A DNA stretch of 64,000 nucleotides from Cupriavidus pauculus (lineage in GTDB: Bacteria > Pseudomonadota > Gammaproteobacteria > Burkholderiales > Burkholderiaceae): contig NZ_CP033969.1 in NCBI RefSeq assembly GCF_003854935.1, forward strand, positions 2,852,001-2,916,000, written 5' to 3'. The notes beneath the pieces were generated by a model. The model worked only from the letters and a program-made list of their open reading frames with translations, had not been told where the DNA came from and did no database searches. Of the stretch, positions 8,038-16,440 are shown in pieces. The position numbers and the translations under genes are program-made. Within the stretch, counting starts at the first letter, position 1, and the number at the start of each line of letters is the position of its first letter.

Positions 8038-9228
8038 CTACCTGGCGTGGGGCGCGTACATCGCCATCAACTGGTCGTCGCTGAAGCCCCACTGCTTGGC
8101 GTCCTCGAAGGCGATGACCGTGTCGTCGTCGTGCGACAGGTCCAGCACTTCGGGCGGCAGCGGCTTCGAATCGGTCACCGAGTAGAACACCATCACGCGC
8201 GGCCGCAGCGGTTCGCCCTCGTTCTTGCCGCAGACCACGGCCAGCCGGCCCGAGCGCAGCCGCAGCACCGTGCCCAGCGGATAGATGCCGATGGTGCGCG
8301 TAAACGCCTTGAACACGCGGCGGTCGAACAGCGTGTCGACGCGCACGGCGATGTACTCCATGGCCCGCGCCGGCGACCACGCCTGGTGGTTCGGCCGCGG
8401 CGACGTCAGCGAATCGTACGTGTCGCAGATGGCCGCGATCTTGGCGTGGATGCTGATCTCGTGCTCCAGCAGCCCGAACGGGTAGCCCCGGCCGTCCACG
8501 CGCTCGTGGTGGTGCACGCAGACGTCGAGCGGGATGTTCGTGTAGAGCCGGGCCTCGTTCAGGATGCGATAGCCGGCCGACGGGTGGCGCCGCATCTGCT
8601 CCTCCTCGGCCGGCGACAGGTCGCCCGCCTTGAGCAGCAGCGCGTCGGGCAGCGTCAGCTTGCCGATGTCGTGCACCAGCCCGGCCAGCCCCAGTTCGCG
8701 CACCTCGCCGTCGGGCAGCTTCAGGTTGCGGCCGACGGCGATCATCAGCGCGCAAACCGAGAACGCGTGCAGGTAGGAATAGTCGTCCTTGGCCTTGAGC
8801 CGGGCCATAGCCAGCAGCGCCTGGGAATGGCGCGACAGCGACGTCGATGCGGAATCCACCAGCAGCAGCGCGCCGTGGGTTTCCAGCGCGCGGCCCATGC
8901 GCACGTCGTTGAACAGGTTGCCGATCAGCGCGCGGCCGGTCTTGATCAGCTCGCGCGCCCGTTCCAGCTCGTCCTCGAAGCTGGCCTCGGGCGCGTCGTC
9001 GCCGGCGTCGGCCTCCATGGTCTCCGGCGTGGCCGGCGTGGGCAGGTTGCGGCCCTTGAGGATGTCGATCCAGACGTCCTGCACGTTGGCCGACTGGATC
9101 TGCTCCACCTGCTCGTCGCTGGTGACCAGGAACCGCGACCGCCAGAACGGGTGGTTCATCCACGGCCCGCCCAGCCTTGCCACGAACATGCCAATCTGTA
9201 GCTGTTCCGCCTTGATTCTTCTCAGCAT
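8038..9228 (-). CDS. HD-GYP domain protein, probable cyclic-di-GMP phosphodiesterase (DUF3391 N-terminus)
   Basis: Cytosolic protein of 396 residues. Residues 1-60 match the DUF3391 module that often precedes HD-GYP domains. Residues about 145-330 are the HD-GYP domain with HDIGK at 186-190 and HHHERVDGRGYP at 239-250, keeping the metal-binding HD pair and the GYP motif, so hydrolysis of c-di-GMP is expected. No membrane segment or receiver domain is visible; the input signal is unknown. It may be co-transcribed with the MscS gene 78 bp downstream. No c-di-GMP synthase is nearby; the PilZ protein at 17 kb belongs to the type that does not bind the nucleotide. Confidence 0.9.
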   Translation of the reverse strand: MLRRIKAEQLQIGMFVARLGGPWMNHPFWRSRFLVTSDEQVEQIQSANVQDVWIDILKGRNLPTPATPETMEADAGDDAPEASFEDELERARELIKTGRALIGNLFNDVRMGRALETHGALLLVDSASTSLSRHSQALLAMARLKAKDDYSYLHAFSVCALMIAVGRNLKLPDGEVRELGLAGLVHDIGKLTLPDALLLKAGDLSPAEEEQMRRHPSAGYRILNEARLYTNIPLDVCVHHHERVDGRGYPFGLLEHEISIHAKIAAICDTYDSLTSPRPNHQAWSPARAMEYIAVRVDTLFDRRVFKAFTRTIGIYPLGTVLRLRSGRLAVVCGKNEGEPLRPRVMVFYSVTDSKPLPPEVLDLSHDDDTVIAFEDAKQWGFSDDQLMAMYAPHAR

Positions 9229-9277
9229 GCGCTCGCCCCTATCAAATGGCCCGCGCGGACGCGCCGCGCGCTGCCGA

Positions 9278-9958
9278 TCAAGCGGGGCTCTGGTCAGGCC
9301 CCGTCTTGTGATGACACTTCTCGTTGGCCGCCTTTATCGGCAGCCTGCCCGCTTTCTTTAGTTTTTTTCGCATTCCGGCCGATGGCGCGGCATCCGCCTG
9401 CCGCGCGGCCCAGGCCAGCAGCCAGCCCCCCAACCCCAGCGACAAGACGATCAACCCGGCGCCAGCCACGCGCTGGTCGTCCAGCAGGTAGCTGGCGCAG
9501 AGCCGCGCCGGCGCGTCGACGAACAGGATGCCAAAAGTCAGGCCCATCCAGACCAGGTTGCCGCCAAAAAACAACACCAGCGGCCACGGCGCCAGCCGCA
9601 CGGCCAGCGCGGCGGCCAGCCCGGCCGCGCAGACCGACACGTCGCGCGCCACCCCGAGCGGCCACGCCATCCGCGACAGGTCGATGGCGATCGGCAGCAT
9701 CCAGACGCCATAGCCGGCCGACGCCGCCACCAGTAGCGCCAGCGCATGGGGCCGCAGCCGCACCAGCGCGCGGGCACGGCGCCGAGGCGCCCAGCGGGCC
9801 GCCAGCACGTGCGGCAGCAGGCAGCCCGCCGCGAACAGGCCCGGCAGCAGCGCGAGCATCAGCAGCGCCATCGACGACTCGAACAGGCCGCGCAGCGGCG
9901 GCAGCGCGGGCAGCCCCAGCAGCGCCGCCAGCCACCAGCCCGCGCGGATGCGCCTCAT
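9278..9958 (-). CDS. Multispanning membrane protein, CtaG-like oxidase assembly candidate
   Basis: A 226-residue hydrophobic protein with about five to six transmembrane segments and a basic C-terminal tail (KKLKKAGRLPIK). The stretch ESSMALLMLALLPGLFAAG resembles the caa3-type CtaG motif, in which a His-containing ESxMAxHM sequence is usual; here the histidine position is Leu. The start codon overlaps the SCO gene stop by 4 bp (ATGA), and the gene is last in the cbb3-like oxidase operon, which supports a role in metal delivery or assembly of the oxidase. The CtaG relation is a recall-level judgement; otherwise it is an unknown membrane protein tied to the oxidase by context. Confidence 0.55.
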   Translation of the reverse strand: MRRIRAGWWLAALLGLPALPPLRGLFESSMALLMLALLPGLFAAGCLLPHVLAARWAPRRRARALVRLRPHALALLVAASAGYGVWMLPIAIDLSRMAWPLGVARDVSVCAAGLAAALAVRLAPWPLVLFFGGNLVWMGLTFGILFVDAPARLCASYLLDDQRVAGAGLIVLSLGLGGWLLAWAARQADAAPSAGMRKKLKKAGRLPIKAANEKCHHKTGPDQSPA

Positions 9959-10662
9959 CGCGGCCCCCGTCGGGCGTGGGCCAGCGCCGATGCATAGGCC
10001 GTCTGGAAGTTTTCGAGCGGATAGGTCGCCAGCACCGTGCCGTCGGCGCCGACCACATGCAGGCCGCCATTGTGCGCAAAGCCGCCCAGGCCATCCGGGA
10101 TGGCGATCACGTCGGCATCGGCCAGCAGCCGCGCCATGTCGGCCGGGGCCACGGCCGCCGCCACCCGCCAGCCCGGCGGGCGGGCGTGGTGGGTGCTGGC
10201 ATAGCCGCGCAGGTCCGGCAGCGTGTCGCGCGGATCGAACGACAGCGACACCAGCGCGATGCGGCCGGCCATGCCGACGGCGTCGCGCTGCCGCTGCAAC
10301 TGGTCGAACTCGGCGCCCAGCGCCCGGCAGACCGTGGCGCAGCGTGTGTAGATGAAATCGACAAGATAGACGGCCGGCGGCGGATCGTCGGCCATCGCAG
10401 CCGCACCGGCAGCACCGGCGGCACCGGCCCCGCCGAACAGCCGCACGCGCTGGCCGTCGTGCGTGTGGACGTCAATCGGCGGCAAGCGCAGCGTCTGGCG
10501 CGCGATATGGGCCGCGCGCCGCTGGTCGAGCGTCCACGCCGACAATCCATCGGTTAACCCGTGGATTGCCGCGCCCGCCAGCGCCAGCACGCCGGCCAGC
10601 ACCGCCCACGGCGGCAGCGGCCGGCGCCTAGCCGCCCGGCTTGCCGAGGGCGGCGTCACCAT
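9955..10662 (-). CDS. SCO1/SenC family copper chaperone-like protein
   Basis: A 235-residue membrane-anchored thioredoxin-fold protein. Residues about 18-40 form a single N-terminal membrane anchor. The domain carries the copper-binding CxxxC as TRCATVC (near residue 110) and the distal conserved His in FAHNGGLHVV (near residue 200). SCO proteins deliver copper to, or reduce, cytochrome oxidase metal sites in the periplasm. Its start overlaps the end of the cytochrome c gene by about 35 bp, so the exact start is uncertain, but there is no better Met nearby. Position within the oxidase operon suggests it supplies the CuB centre, since no CuA subunit is encoded here. Confidence 0.85.
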   Translation of the reverse strand: MVTPPSASRAARRRPLPPWAVLAGVLALAGAAIHGLTDGLSAWTLDQRRAAHIARQTLRLPPIDVHTHDGQRVRLFGGAGAAGAAGAAAMADDPPPAVYLVDFIYTRCATVCRALGAEFDQLQRQRDAVGMAGRIALVSLSFDPRDTLPDLRGYASTHHARPPGWRVAAAVAPADMARLLADADVIAIPDGLGGFAHNGGLHVVGADGTVLATYPLENFQTAYASALAHARRGPR

Positions 10663-11230
10663 CGTACGGCGCCTGCATGGCGGCGGTGTCGGCGCGGGCG
10701 GCGGCCACGGTCGCGGCCGTCACGGGCGGCGCGGCATTGCCCCACTGGCTGCGCACGTGCGTCAGCACGGCGGCGATCTCGGCATCGCCAAGCTGGTCGG
10801 CAAACGCCGGCATGGCGCCCTGGTAGGCCGTGCCCTTGACGGTCAGCTTGCCGGTCACCCCGCGCAGCACGATCCGCGCCGCCGTGGCGTCCGGCCCCGT
10901 CACCCATTCCGATCCGGCCAGCGGCGGAAACACGCCCGGCAAACCCTGCCCGCTGGCCTGATGGCAGGCCACGCAGCGGCTCTGGAACACGGCGGCGCCA
11001 TCCACGGCGGCGGACTTCGGCTGGCCGCGCAGGTCGGCCTCGGTGCGGCGGTCGCCGAGTGCCGGCGGCTGGTCGATCGGCGCCGTGGCGATATACCACG
11101 CGCCCCACCCCACCAGCACGGCCACCATCGCCAGCACGTAGCGCGGAATCGGCGCGCGGTTCTCGTGCGGGTCGGCGTGCTCGCGGGCGCGGGCGGCCGT
11201 GGCGTGGCGGTCATCACGCGAATCTGTCAT
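10628..11230 (-). CDS. Membrane-anchored monohaem cytochrome c (CcoP-like position)
   Basis: A 200-residue protein with one N-terminal membrane anchor (YVLAMVAVLVGWGAWYI) followed by a cytochrome c domain with a single haem motif CVACH near residue 87 and a probable Met ligand in GAMPAFADQL. Canonical CcoP has two haem c motifs; here there is one, so it is either a reduced third subunit or an electron-donating cytochrome c. It follows ccoO after one base and overlaps the SCO gene. It likely passes electrons to the CcoO-CcoN core on the periplasmic side. Confidence 0.85.
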   Translation of the reverse strand: MTDSRDDRHATAARAREHADPHENRAPIPRYVLAMVAVLVGWGAWYIATAPIDQPPALGDRRTEADLRGQPKSAAVDGAAVFQSRCVACHQASGQGLPGVFPPLAGSEWVTGPDATAARIVLRGVTGKLTVKGTAYQGAMPAFADQLGDAEIAAVLTHVRSQWGNAAPPVTAATVAAARADTAAMQAPYDGDAALGKPGG

Positions 11231-11231
11231 G

Positions 11232-11828
11232 TCAGTCTCCCGCCCTGGCCGCCGCCGGCAGTGCGGCCCCGGTCCGGTTCAGCGATTGCAGGTATGCCAC
11301 CAGGTCCAGCGCGGCGGCCGTCGGCACCACCACCTTGCCGATGGGCGCATAGCCGGGCGGCAGCGGCACGGCCTTCTCGCCGGCCTCGGGCGCGTCCTTG
11401 ACGTCGAACAGGTACGGGTAGCTCGGCATGATGCTGCCGCTGACGTACGCGCGCGGCTGGTACAGATGACCCAGGTGCCAGTCCGCGCTGGGCTGGCGCA
11501 CGCCGATATTGAGCAGGTCCGGCCCGGTGCGCATGGTGCCCAGCAGGTGCGGCTTGTCGTAGTAGTAGTCGCCGGCCACGGCAGCCCGGCCCCAGCCGCG
11601 CCTGGCGTCCGGGGCAAAGCTGCTGTCACGCGGCTGCTGGGAATGGCAGTAGATGCAGCCGTTGGCGATGTAGACCTCGCGCCCGCGCAGCTGCGCGGGC
11701 GTATAGGGCTTGACGCCCTCGGTGGGCTTCACGTCATGCAGTTGCAGGTAAGGCAGCACCACCAGGGCGCTGGTCGCCAGCGCCAGCATCGTCATGCCGC
11801 CGGCCAGCAATACGTTTTCGTTGTTCAT
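11232..11828 (-). CDS. ccoO: cbb3-type oxidase subunit II (CcoO-like monohaem cytochrome c)
   Basis: A 198-residue subunit with one N-terminal membrane helix and a cytochrome c domain. The haem c motif is CIYCH in NGCIYCHSQQPRD, a hallmark of CcoO, and the axial Met lies in SIMPSYPYLFD. The intermediate motif KPHLLGTMRTGPDLLNIG matches the CcoO family. It is separated from subunit I by 3 bp and from the next cytochrome by 1 bp, so it is translated from the same mRNA. Function: electron entry into the haem-copper core from periplasmic cytochrome c. Confidence 0.92.
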   Translation of the reverse strand: MNNENVLLAGGMTMLALATSALVVLPYLQLHDVKPTEGVKPYTPAQLRGREVYIANGCIYCHSQQPRDSSFAPDARRGWGRAAVAGDYYYDKPHLLGTMRTGPDLLNIGVRQPSADWHLGHLYQPRAYVSGSIMPSYPYLFDVKDAPEAGEKAVPLPPGYAPIGKVVVPTAAALDLVAYLQSLNRTGAALPAAARAGD

Positions 11829-11831
11829 GGC

Positions 11832-13415
11832 TCAGACTCCCTGCGCCGGGCCGCGGCGCGGGTGGAACAGCGCCGGACGGTCGCGGTTGGGCCCCAGGCC
11901 CACGATCACGCAGACGAAATTGGCGGCAAAGCAGAGGTGGCTGGTCAGCATCATCAACCCGCCCAACGAGCGCGCCTTCAGGTACGGCACGGTCAGCAGC
12001 ACCGAATCCATGAACGGCCGCGCGGCGTCCAGCATCGCCAGCCCCTGCAGCCAGCCGCCGATGGTCAGGCTGACGAAATAGACGCCGATGCCGCCCACGG
12101 CCAGCCAGAAGTGGCTGTAGATCAGCCAGCGGTACGGCCATTCCCGGCCCGTGATGCGCGGCACGATGAAATAGATGGCGCCAAAGAACGCGAAGCTGAC
12201 GAACGCATAGAGCCCCAGGTGGGCGTGCGCCACGGTGTAGTGCGTGAAGTGGGCCACGCGGTTGACCCCGCGCAGCGCCTCGAACGAGCCCTGGATCGAG
12301 CTCAGCGTGTACATCATCCCGCCGAAGGTGACAAAGCGCAGCGTCGGCGAATCCACCAGCCGGCGGAAGTTGCCGCGCAGCGTCTGGTGCTGGTTGATCG
12401 AGAACGCGATGACCGGGATCAGCATCATCATGCTCTGCACCACCGACAGCGTGATCAGCCAGCCCGGTACCGGGCCGCCCACCAGGTGATGCCCGCCCAC
12501 CTGGCCGTAGAAGAACGCCAGCGCCCAGAACCCCAGCAGCGACAGGCCGTACGACTTCACCGGCTGGCCGATGACCTTGGGCAGGAAGTAGTAGATCGAC
12601 GCCAGCGCCAGCGGCGTGTAGAACAGCCCCAGCACGTTATGGCCGAACCACCAGTTCATCGTGGCCTGCTCCACGCCAAAATGGAGCCCGGGGAAGTTGG
12701 CCACCAGGAACAGCACCGGGAACCAGAACAGCGCGCAGCCCATGTACCAGACCGACACGTAGAGGAGATCCACCTTGCGGTTCAGCAGCGTCAGCACCAG
12801 CGGAAAGCCGACGAACGCGCCGCCGGCCACGAACAGGATGTCTACCTGCCACGGGATCTCCAGCCATTCGAGCCCGTCCGAGATGCCCGCCGCGATGCTG
12901 CCCACGCCCGCGATCAGCCCGGCGTTCCACAGCGCCGCGCCCAGCACGGCCCAGCGCGCGCCCACCAGTTCGGTGCGCAGCAGGCGCGGCAGCAGGAACA
13001 TGGCGATACCCAGCCCGGCCATCGGCGCCCAGCCGTAGGCCACGGCATTGAGGTGGATCGTGCGGATGCGGCCGAACGTCAGCCACGGCACCGATGCCCA
13101 CAGGTCGGGCGCATGGAGCTTGACCGATGCCGTGAGCCCGGCCGCCGACGCCACCACCAGCCACACCATCGCGCAGCACAGGAACAGGAAGACCACCGGC
13201 GCCGACGACCGGTCGGCCGCCTCGCGCGAGGGGTCGGGCAGCCCGGCGCGGGCAGCGCCGGGGTCTTCGGGATGGCCGGTTTCGGCATCGCCGAAGATGA
13301 CCCGCGCGGCGGCCGGCGAGGTATCGAAGAAGCCTTTCTGCATGCTCCAGATAAACGCCCCGAGGGCGAAGACGGAGAGCAGGAACGCTGACAACAGGAT
13401 GGCAACGGTGTTCAT
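11832..13415 (-). CDS. ccoN: cbb3-type oxidase subunit I with N-terminal CcoS-like fusion
   Basis: Catalytic haem-copper subunit, 527 residues from the ATG at 13415 (MNTVAILL); an in-frame ATG nine codons earlier (13442) is possible. Residues 1-45 look like CcoS, the small cbb3 maturation protein: one helix, then ALGAFIWSMQKGFFDT and ARVIFGDAE. A polar linker leads to the CcoN domain from about residue 72 with roughly twelve helices. Ligands are retained: the low-spin haem His in RTIHLNAV, CuB ligands in WWFGHNVLG and GGHHLVGG, and the haem b3 region HYTVAHAHLG. The helix VII Tyr region is KSYGLSL. Together with CcoO it should form a proton-pumping oxygen reductase. It heads the operon; a 302-bp divergent region separates it from the J-domain gene. 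Confidence 0.9.
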   Translation of the reverse strand: MNTVAILLSAFLLSVFALGAFIWSMQKGFFDTSPAAARVIFGDAETGHPEDPGAARAGLPDPSREAADRSSAPVVFLFLCCAMVWLVVASAAGLTASVKLHAPDLWASVPWLTFGRIRTIHLNAVAYGWAPMAGLGIAMFLLPRLLRTELVGARWAVLGAALWNAGLIAGVGSIAAGISDGLEWLEIPWQVDILFVAGGAFVGFPLVLTLLNRKVDLLYVSVWYMGCALFWFPVLFLVANFPGLHFGVEQATMNWWFGHNVLGLFYTPLALASIYYFLPKVIGQPVKSYGLSLLGFWALAFFYGQVGGHHLVGGPVPGWLITLSVVQSMMMLIPVIAFSINQHQTLRGNFRRLVDSPTLRFVTFGGMMYTLSSIQGSFEALRGVNRVAHFTHYTVAHAHLGLYAFVSFAFFGAIYFIVPRITGREWPYRWLIYSHFWLAVGGIGVYFVSLTIGGWLQGLAMLDAARPFMDSVLLTVPYLKARSLGGLMMLTSHLCFAANFVCVIVGLGPNRDRPALFHPRRGPAQGV

Positions 13416-13442
13416 GGCAGGCGCGCGGGCGCGGGCGGACAT

Positions 13443-13744
13443 CGGGGGCGGAACAGGTCAGGCACCGGTCGCGCCGGGCGACCTCCCTGAAAAGTTGCAT
13501 CGAAGATACCGATTCAGCCGGGCCGGGCCAATCATCCTTAGGTGCTACTGCGGCCGCGGCCGCCGCCGACTAGAATTCGCGGCCCCTGCCACGTCCAGGC
13601 ACTTTGTTGGGCACCCCGCAGACACGCGCCCGCCCGTGGCGCGACACTGTCGGCGCCGCCCCGTCCTGCGCAGAAAAGCCTTGAAAATGGCGGCCACTTG
13701 CCGTTATCTGTTGTCGACCACCGCCATTGCGTCTTTCCCGCTTG
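13443..13744. promoter_or_regulatory. Divergent intergenic region between oxidase operon and J-domain gene
   Basis: These 302 bp hold no credible gene. On the plus strand TTGAAA (13681-13686) and TATCTG (13705-13710), 18 bp apart, could be a sigma-70-like promoter 35 bp before the J-domain start; an isolated TAGAAT at 13571-13576 is another possible -10. On the minus strand I found no TTGATnnnnATCAA box of the FNR/ANR type, which would be expected for a classic cbb3 operon induced at low oxygen. Confidence 0.35.
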
Positions 13745-14824
13745 ATGCATACCCACTACGACAACCTCAAGGTTTCCCGCGACGCGCCGCCCGAAGTCAT
13801 CCGGGCCGCCTACAAGTCCTTGAGCCAGAAATACCATCCCGACCGTCACGCCGACGGCGAGGAAGCCAACCGCATCATGCGGCTGCTGAACGCCGCCTAC
13901 GACGTGCTGCGCGACCCCGACAAGCGCGCCGAGCACGACCAGTGGATCGCCGCCGAGGAAAAGCGCGAGGCCGAGCAGCAGTTGCGCCGCGCGCAGGCCC
14001 AGCGCACCGCCGCCGCCCAGCGGCAGGCGGCCCAGCGCCAGCAGGCGGCCCGGCAGGCCGCGCGGCCCGCGCAGGCGGGCGGCGGCACCGCCGGCCAGGC
14101 CCGGCCAGGGCCTGAGGACAGCCAGCAGGACGCGCCGTTCCGCGCGCGCAAGGCGTCGCGTCCGCGCGCCGAGCGTCCGGCCCGCAACCGTCCCGCCGAT
14201 GGCCCGGCCACGCCGCTGCCGAAGTACGGGTCGTTCGCGCTGTACGCGGCCATCGGCGCGATCATCCTGATCCTGCTGGGCGACTGGTCCGGCAGCGGAC
14301 AGGCGTCGGCCAGCGACGGCACCCGTGCGGCGCAGCCGGCCAGCACGGTGCAGACGCTGGCCAAGGCGCTCACGCCGGGCGCGGCGCCTGGCGCGTCCGA
14401 TCGCCGCTACACGCGGCCGTCGATGACGCCGCGCGGCATGCCGTGGCCCGACCACTCGGGCTACCTGCCGGGCTATCCGGTACTCAATGGGAATGGACTG
14501 TCGACGCTGACGGTCGACAACTCGGGCAGCGCGTCCGACGTCCTGCTGAAGCTGGTGGCCGTCGACGGCAACGCGCCACTGCCCGTGCGCACGAGCTTCG
14601 TGCGGGGCGGGTCGTCGTTCACGATGGAAAACATCTCGCCGGGCGCCTACGACCTGCGCTACCAGAGCCTGGATTCGGGCGAGATCTTCCGCTCCGAGCG
14701 CTTCGACCTGAGCGAGATCCGCGAGGCCCGTGGCACCAGCGCCAATCGCAACGTCTTCAAGCTGTACGCGGTGCCCGGCGGCACCTCGCGCTCGGTGGCG
14801 ATCTCCGAGCGGGAATTTCCCTGA
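13745..14824 (+). CDS. J-domain protein with a single C-terminal-half membrane segment
   Basis: A 359-residue protein. Residues 1-68 are a clear J domain with the HPD motif (KYHPDRHADG) that stimulates DnaK ATPase. Residues about 75-145 are low-complexity Ala/Gln/Arg. One transmembrane helix follows at about residues 160-185 (FALYAAIGAIILILLG), and the remaining 170 residues, probably periplasmic, form an unrecognised domain. There is no G/F region or zinc-finger domain, so this is a class C co-chaperone that may recruit DnaK to a membrane-associated client. The ATG at 13745 (MHTHYDNLKVS) is chosen because the J domain starts there. It is convergent with the ankyrin gene. Confidence 0.85.
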   Translation: MHTHYDNLKVSRDAPPEVIRAAYKSLSQKYHPDRHADGEEANRIMRLLNAAYDVLRDPDKRAEHDQWIAAEEKREAEQQLRRAQAQRTAAAQRQAAQRQQAARQAARPAQAGGGTAGQARPGPEDSQQDAPFRARKASRPRAERPARNRPADGPATPLPKYGSFALYAAIGAIILILLGDWSGSGQASASDGTRAAQPASTVQTLAKALTPGAAPGASDRRYTRPSMTPRGMPWPDHSGYLPGYPVLNGNGLSTLTVDNSGSASDVLLKLVAVDGNAPLPVRTSFVRGGSSFTMENISPGAYDLRYQSLDSGEIFRSERFDLSEIREARGTSANRNVFKLYAVPGGTSRSVAISEREFP

Positions 14825-14893
14825 CGCGCCACGGCGTCAGGGCATGGCCGGCGCGGCCGGCGCGGTCGGCACGATCGGCCACAGGCGGGTGGA

Positions 14894-15637
14894 TCAATAC
14901 GCCTTGGGTTGCGGCTGGCCGTTGGGCGGCACGTAGGGCTTCGGCTTGGGTGCCGCCGGCGGCACATTGCCGTAGAGCTTCTGCCAGCGTGACTTCAAAC
15001 CGTCGGCAATTTCCTTCTGGTTGTACTGCTCGGCAAAGTCGATCACCGTCATGCCCTGCTGGTTCTTCAGGCGCAGGTCCGCGCCCTCGTCCAGCAGCAG
15101 CTTGACCGTGTCGATATGGCCGCCGCGCGCCGCCATCATCAGCGGCGTGGTGCCATTCGGGCTTTCGGCGTCGATATAGGCCGCATGGTCCACGAGGTAC
15201 TTGACCACGTCGTTGTGGCCGTTGGTCGCGGCGTAGTGCAGCGGCGCCCAGCCCTTCTTGTTGACCTCGGCTTCCTCGCCGTCGACCATCAGCTTGATCA
15301 TGTCCAGCTCGCCGTTGAGCGCCGCCATCATCAGCGCGTTCTCGCCAGCCGGGTTGGTCTTGTCGAAGTCGATGTTCTTGGCCTTGATCAGCGCCGTGGC
15401 CGCCTTCTTCGATTTCTCGCGCAGCGCCACCACCAGCATCGGATTGCCGCGGTTGTCCACGAGGTTCGGGTCCACGCCCTTGGCCAGCAGCTTCTGCACC
15501 GTGTTACCGTCGTCGAATTCCACGGCCTTGCGCATGTCGTCGGCCGGGGCGGCCTGCACCAGCGCGCAGCCCGACATCGCCGTCAAACCCACCAGCGCCA
15601 TGGCCGACGCCAGCCGTCGAATCTTCAGATCAAGCAT
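14894..15637 (-). CDS. Exported ankyrin-repeat protein
   Basis: A 247-residue protein with an N-terminal export signal (SAMALVGLTAMSGCALVQA); the Cys makes it either a lipoprotein with an imperfect lipobox or a secreted protein cleaved after VQA. About five ankyrin repeats follow between residues 35 and 215, the best ones reading KGWAPLHYAATNGHNDVVKY and GTTPLMMAARGGHIDTVKL. The tail is Pro-rich (PPAAPKPKPYVPP). It probably mediates protein interactions in the periplasm; the partner is unknown. Its start overlaps the end of tatD by 8 bp, so the two are likely co-transcribed. Confidence 0.8.
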   Translation of the reverse strand: MLDLKIRRLASAMALVGLTAMSGCALVQAAPADDMRKAVEFDDGNTVQKLLAKGVDPNLVDNRGNPMLVVALREKSKKAATALIKAKNIDFDKTNPAGENALMMAALNGELDMIKLMVDGEEAEVNKKGWAPLHYAATNGHNDVVKYLVDHAAYIDAESPNGTTPLMMAARGGHIDTVKLLLDEGADLRLKNQQGMTVIDFAEQYNQKEIADGLKSRWQKLYGNVPPAAPKPKPYVPPNGQPQPKAY

Positions 15638-16427
15638 GAGAATTCCTGTCTATGTGCTTGAAAAGGCGGAAGAAGTTTTCCGTGGTCTGTTCCGCCACCT
15701 TTTCCACCGGCTCGCCGCGCAGCTGGGCGATGAACTCGCCCACATGGCGCACCCAGGCCGGTTCGTTGGTCTTGCCGCGGTATGGCACGGGGGCCAGGTA
15801 CGGCGAATCGGTCTCGATCAGCATCCGGTCCAGCGGCACCTTCTTCGCCGTTTCCTGCAGGTCGGCGGCGCTCTTGAACGTGACGATGCCCGAGAACGAG
15901 ATATGGAAGCCCTCGTCCAGCGCCTGCTTCGCAATGTCCCAGGTCTCGGTGAAGCAGTGCATCACGCCGCCGGCCTCGCGGGCGTTTTCCTCGCGCATCA
16001 GCCGGATCGTGTCGTCGGCCGACGAGCGGGTATGGATGATCAGCGGCTTGCCGGTCTGGCGCGCGGCACGGATATGGGTGCGAAACCGCTCGCGCTGCCA
16101 TTCCATGTCGGCGATGCTGCGGCCGTTGAGCCGGTAGTAGTCCAGCCCGGTCTCGCCGGTGCCCACCACGCGCGGGTGGGCGGACAGGGTCACCAGCCGC
16201 TCCAGCGTCGGCTCCTCGGCGTCTTCCTCGTAATCGGGATGCACGCCCACCGACGCGTAGAGATTGGGATGCTGCTCGGCCAGCGCGAGCACGCGCGGGA
16301 AATCCTCCAGCGTCACCGAGATGCACAGCGCGTGCGTGACCTGGTTGGTCTTCATGTTTTCCAGCAACTGGGGCAGGCGCTGCGCCAGCTCGGGAAAATC
16401 GATATGGCAATGGGAGTCGACAAACAT
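15630..16427 (-). CDS. tatD: TatD family metal-dependent hydrolase
   Basis: A 265-residue TIM-barrel hydrolase of the TatD DNase family. The metal-binding signature FVDSHCHIDF opens the protein, with GTGETGLDYY, IIHTR, HCFTE and IETDSPYLAP further on. Family members are Mg-dependent 3'-5' exonucleases or D-aminoacyl-tRNA-type hydrolases; this one is chromosomal housekeeping by context. It lies 13 bp after the GNAT gene on the same strand and overlaps the ankyrin gene by 8 bp. In many proteobacteria it follows holB and pilZ, as here apart from the intervening GNAT gene. Confidence 0.93.
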   Translation of the reverse strand: MFVDSHCHIDFPELAQRLPQLLENMKTNQVTHALCISVTLEDFPRVLALAEQHPNLYASVGVHPDYEEDAEEPTLERLVTLSAHPRVVGTGETGLDYYRLNGRSIADMEWQRERFRTHIRAARQTGKPLIIHTRSSADDTIRLMREENAREAGGVMHCFTETWDIAKQALDEGFHISFSGIVTFKSAADLQETAKKVPLDRMLIETDSPYLAPVPYRGKTNEPAWVRHVGEFIAQLRGEPVEKVAEQTTENFFRLFKHIDRNSHA

Positions 16428-16440
16428 GGTGCTGCCCGTA

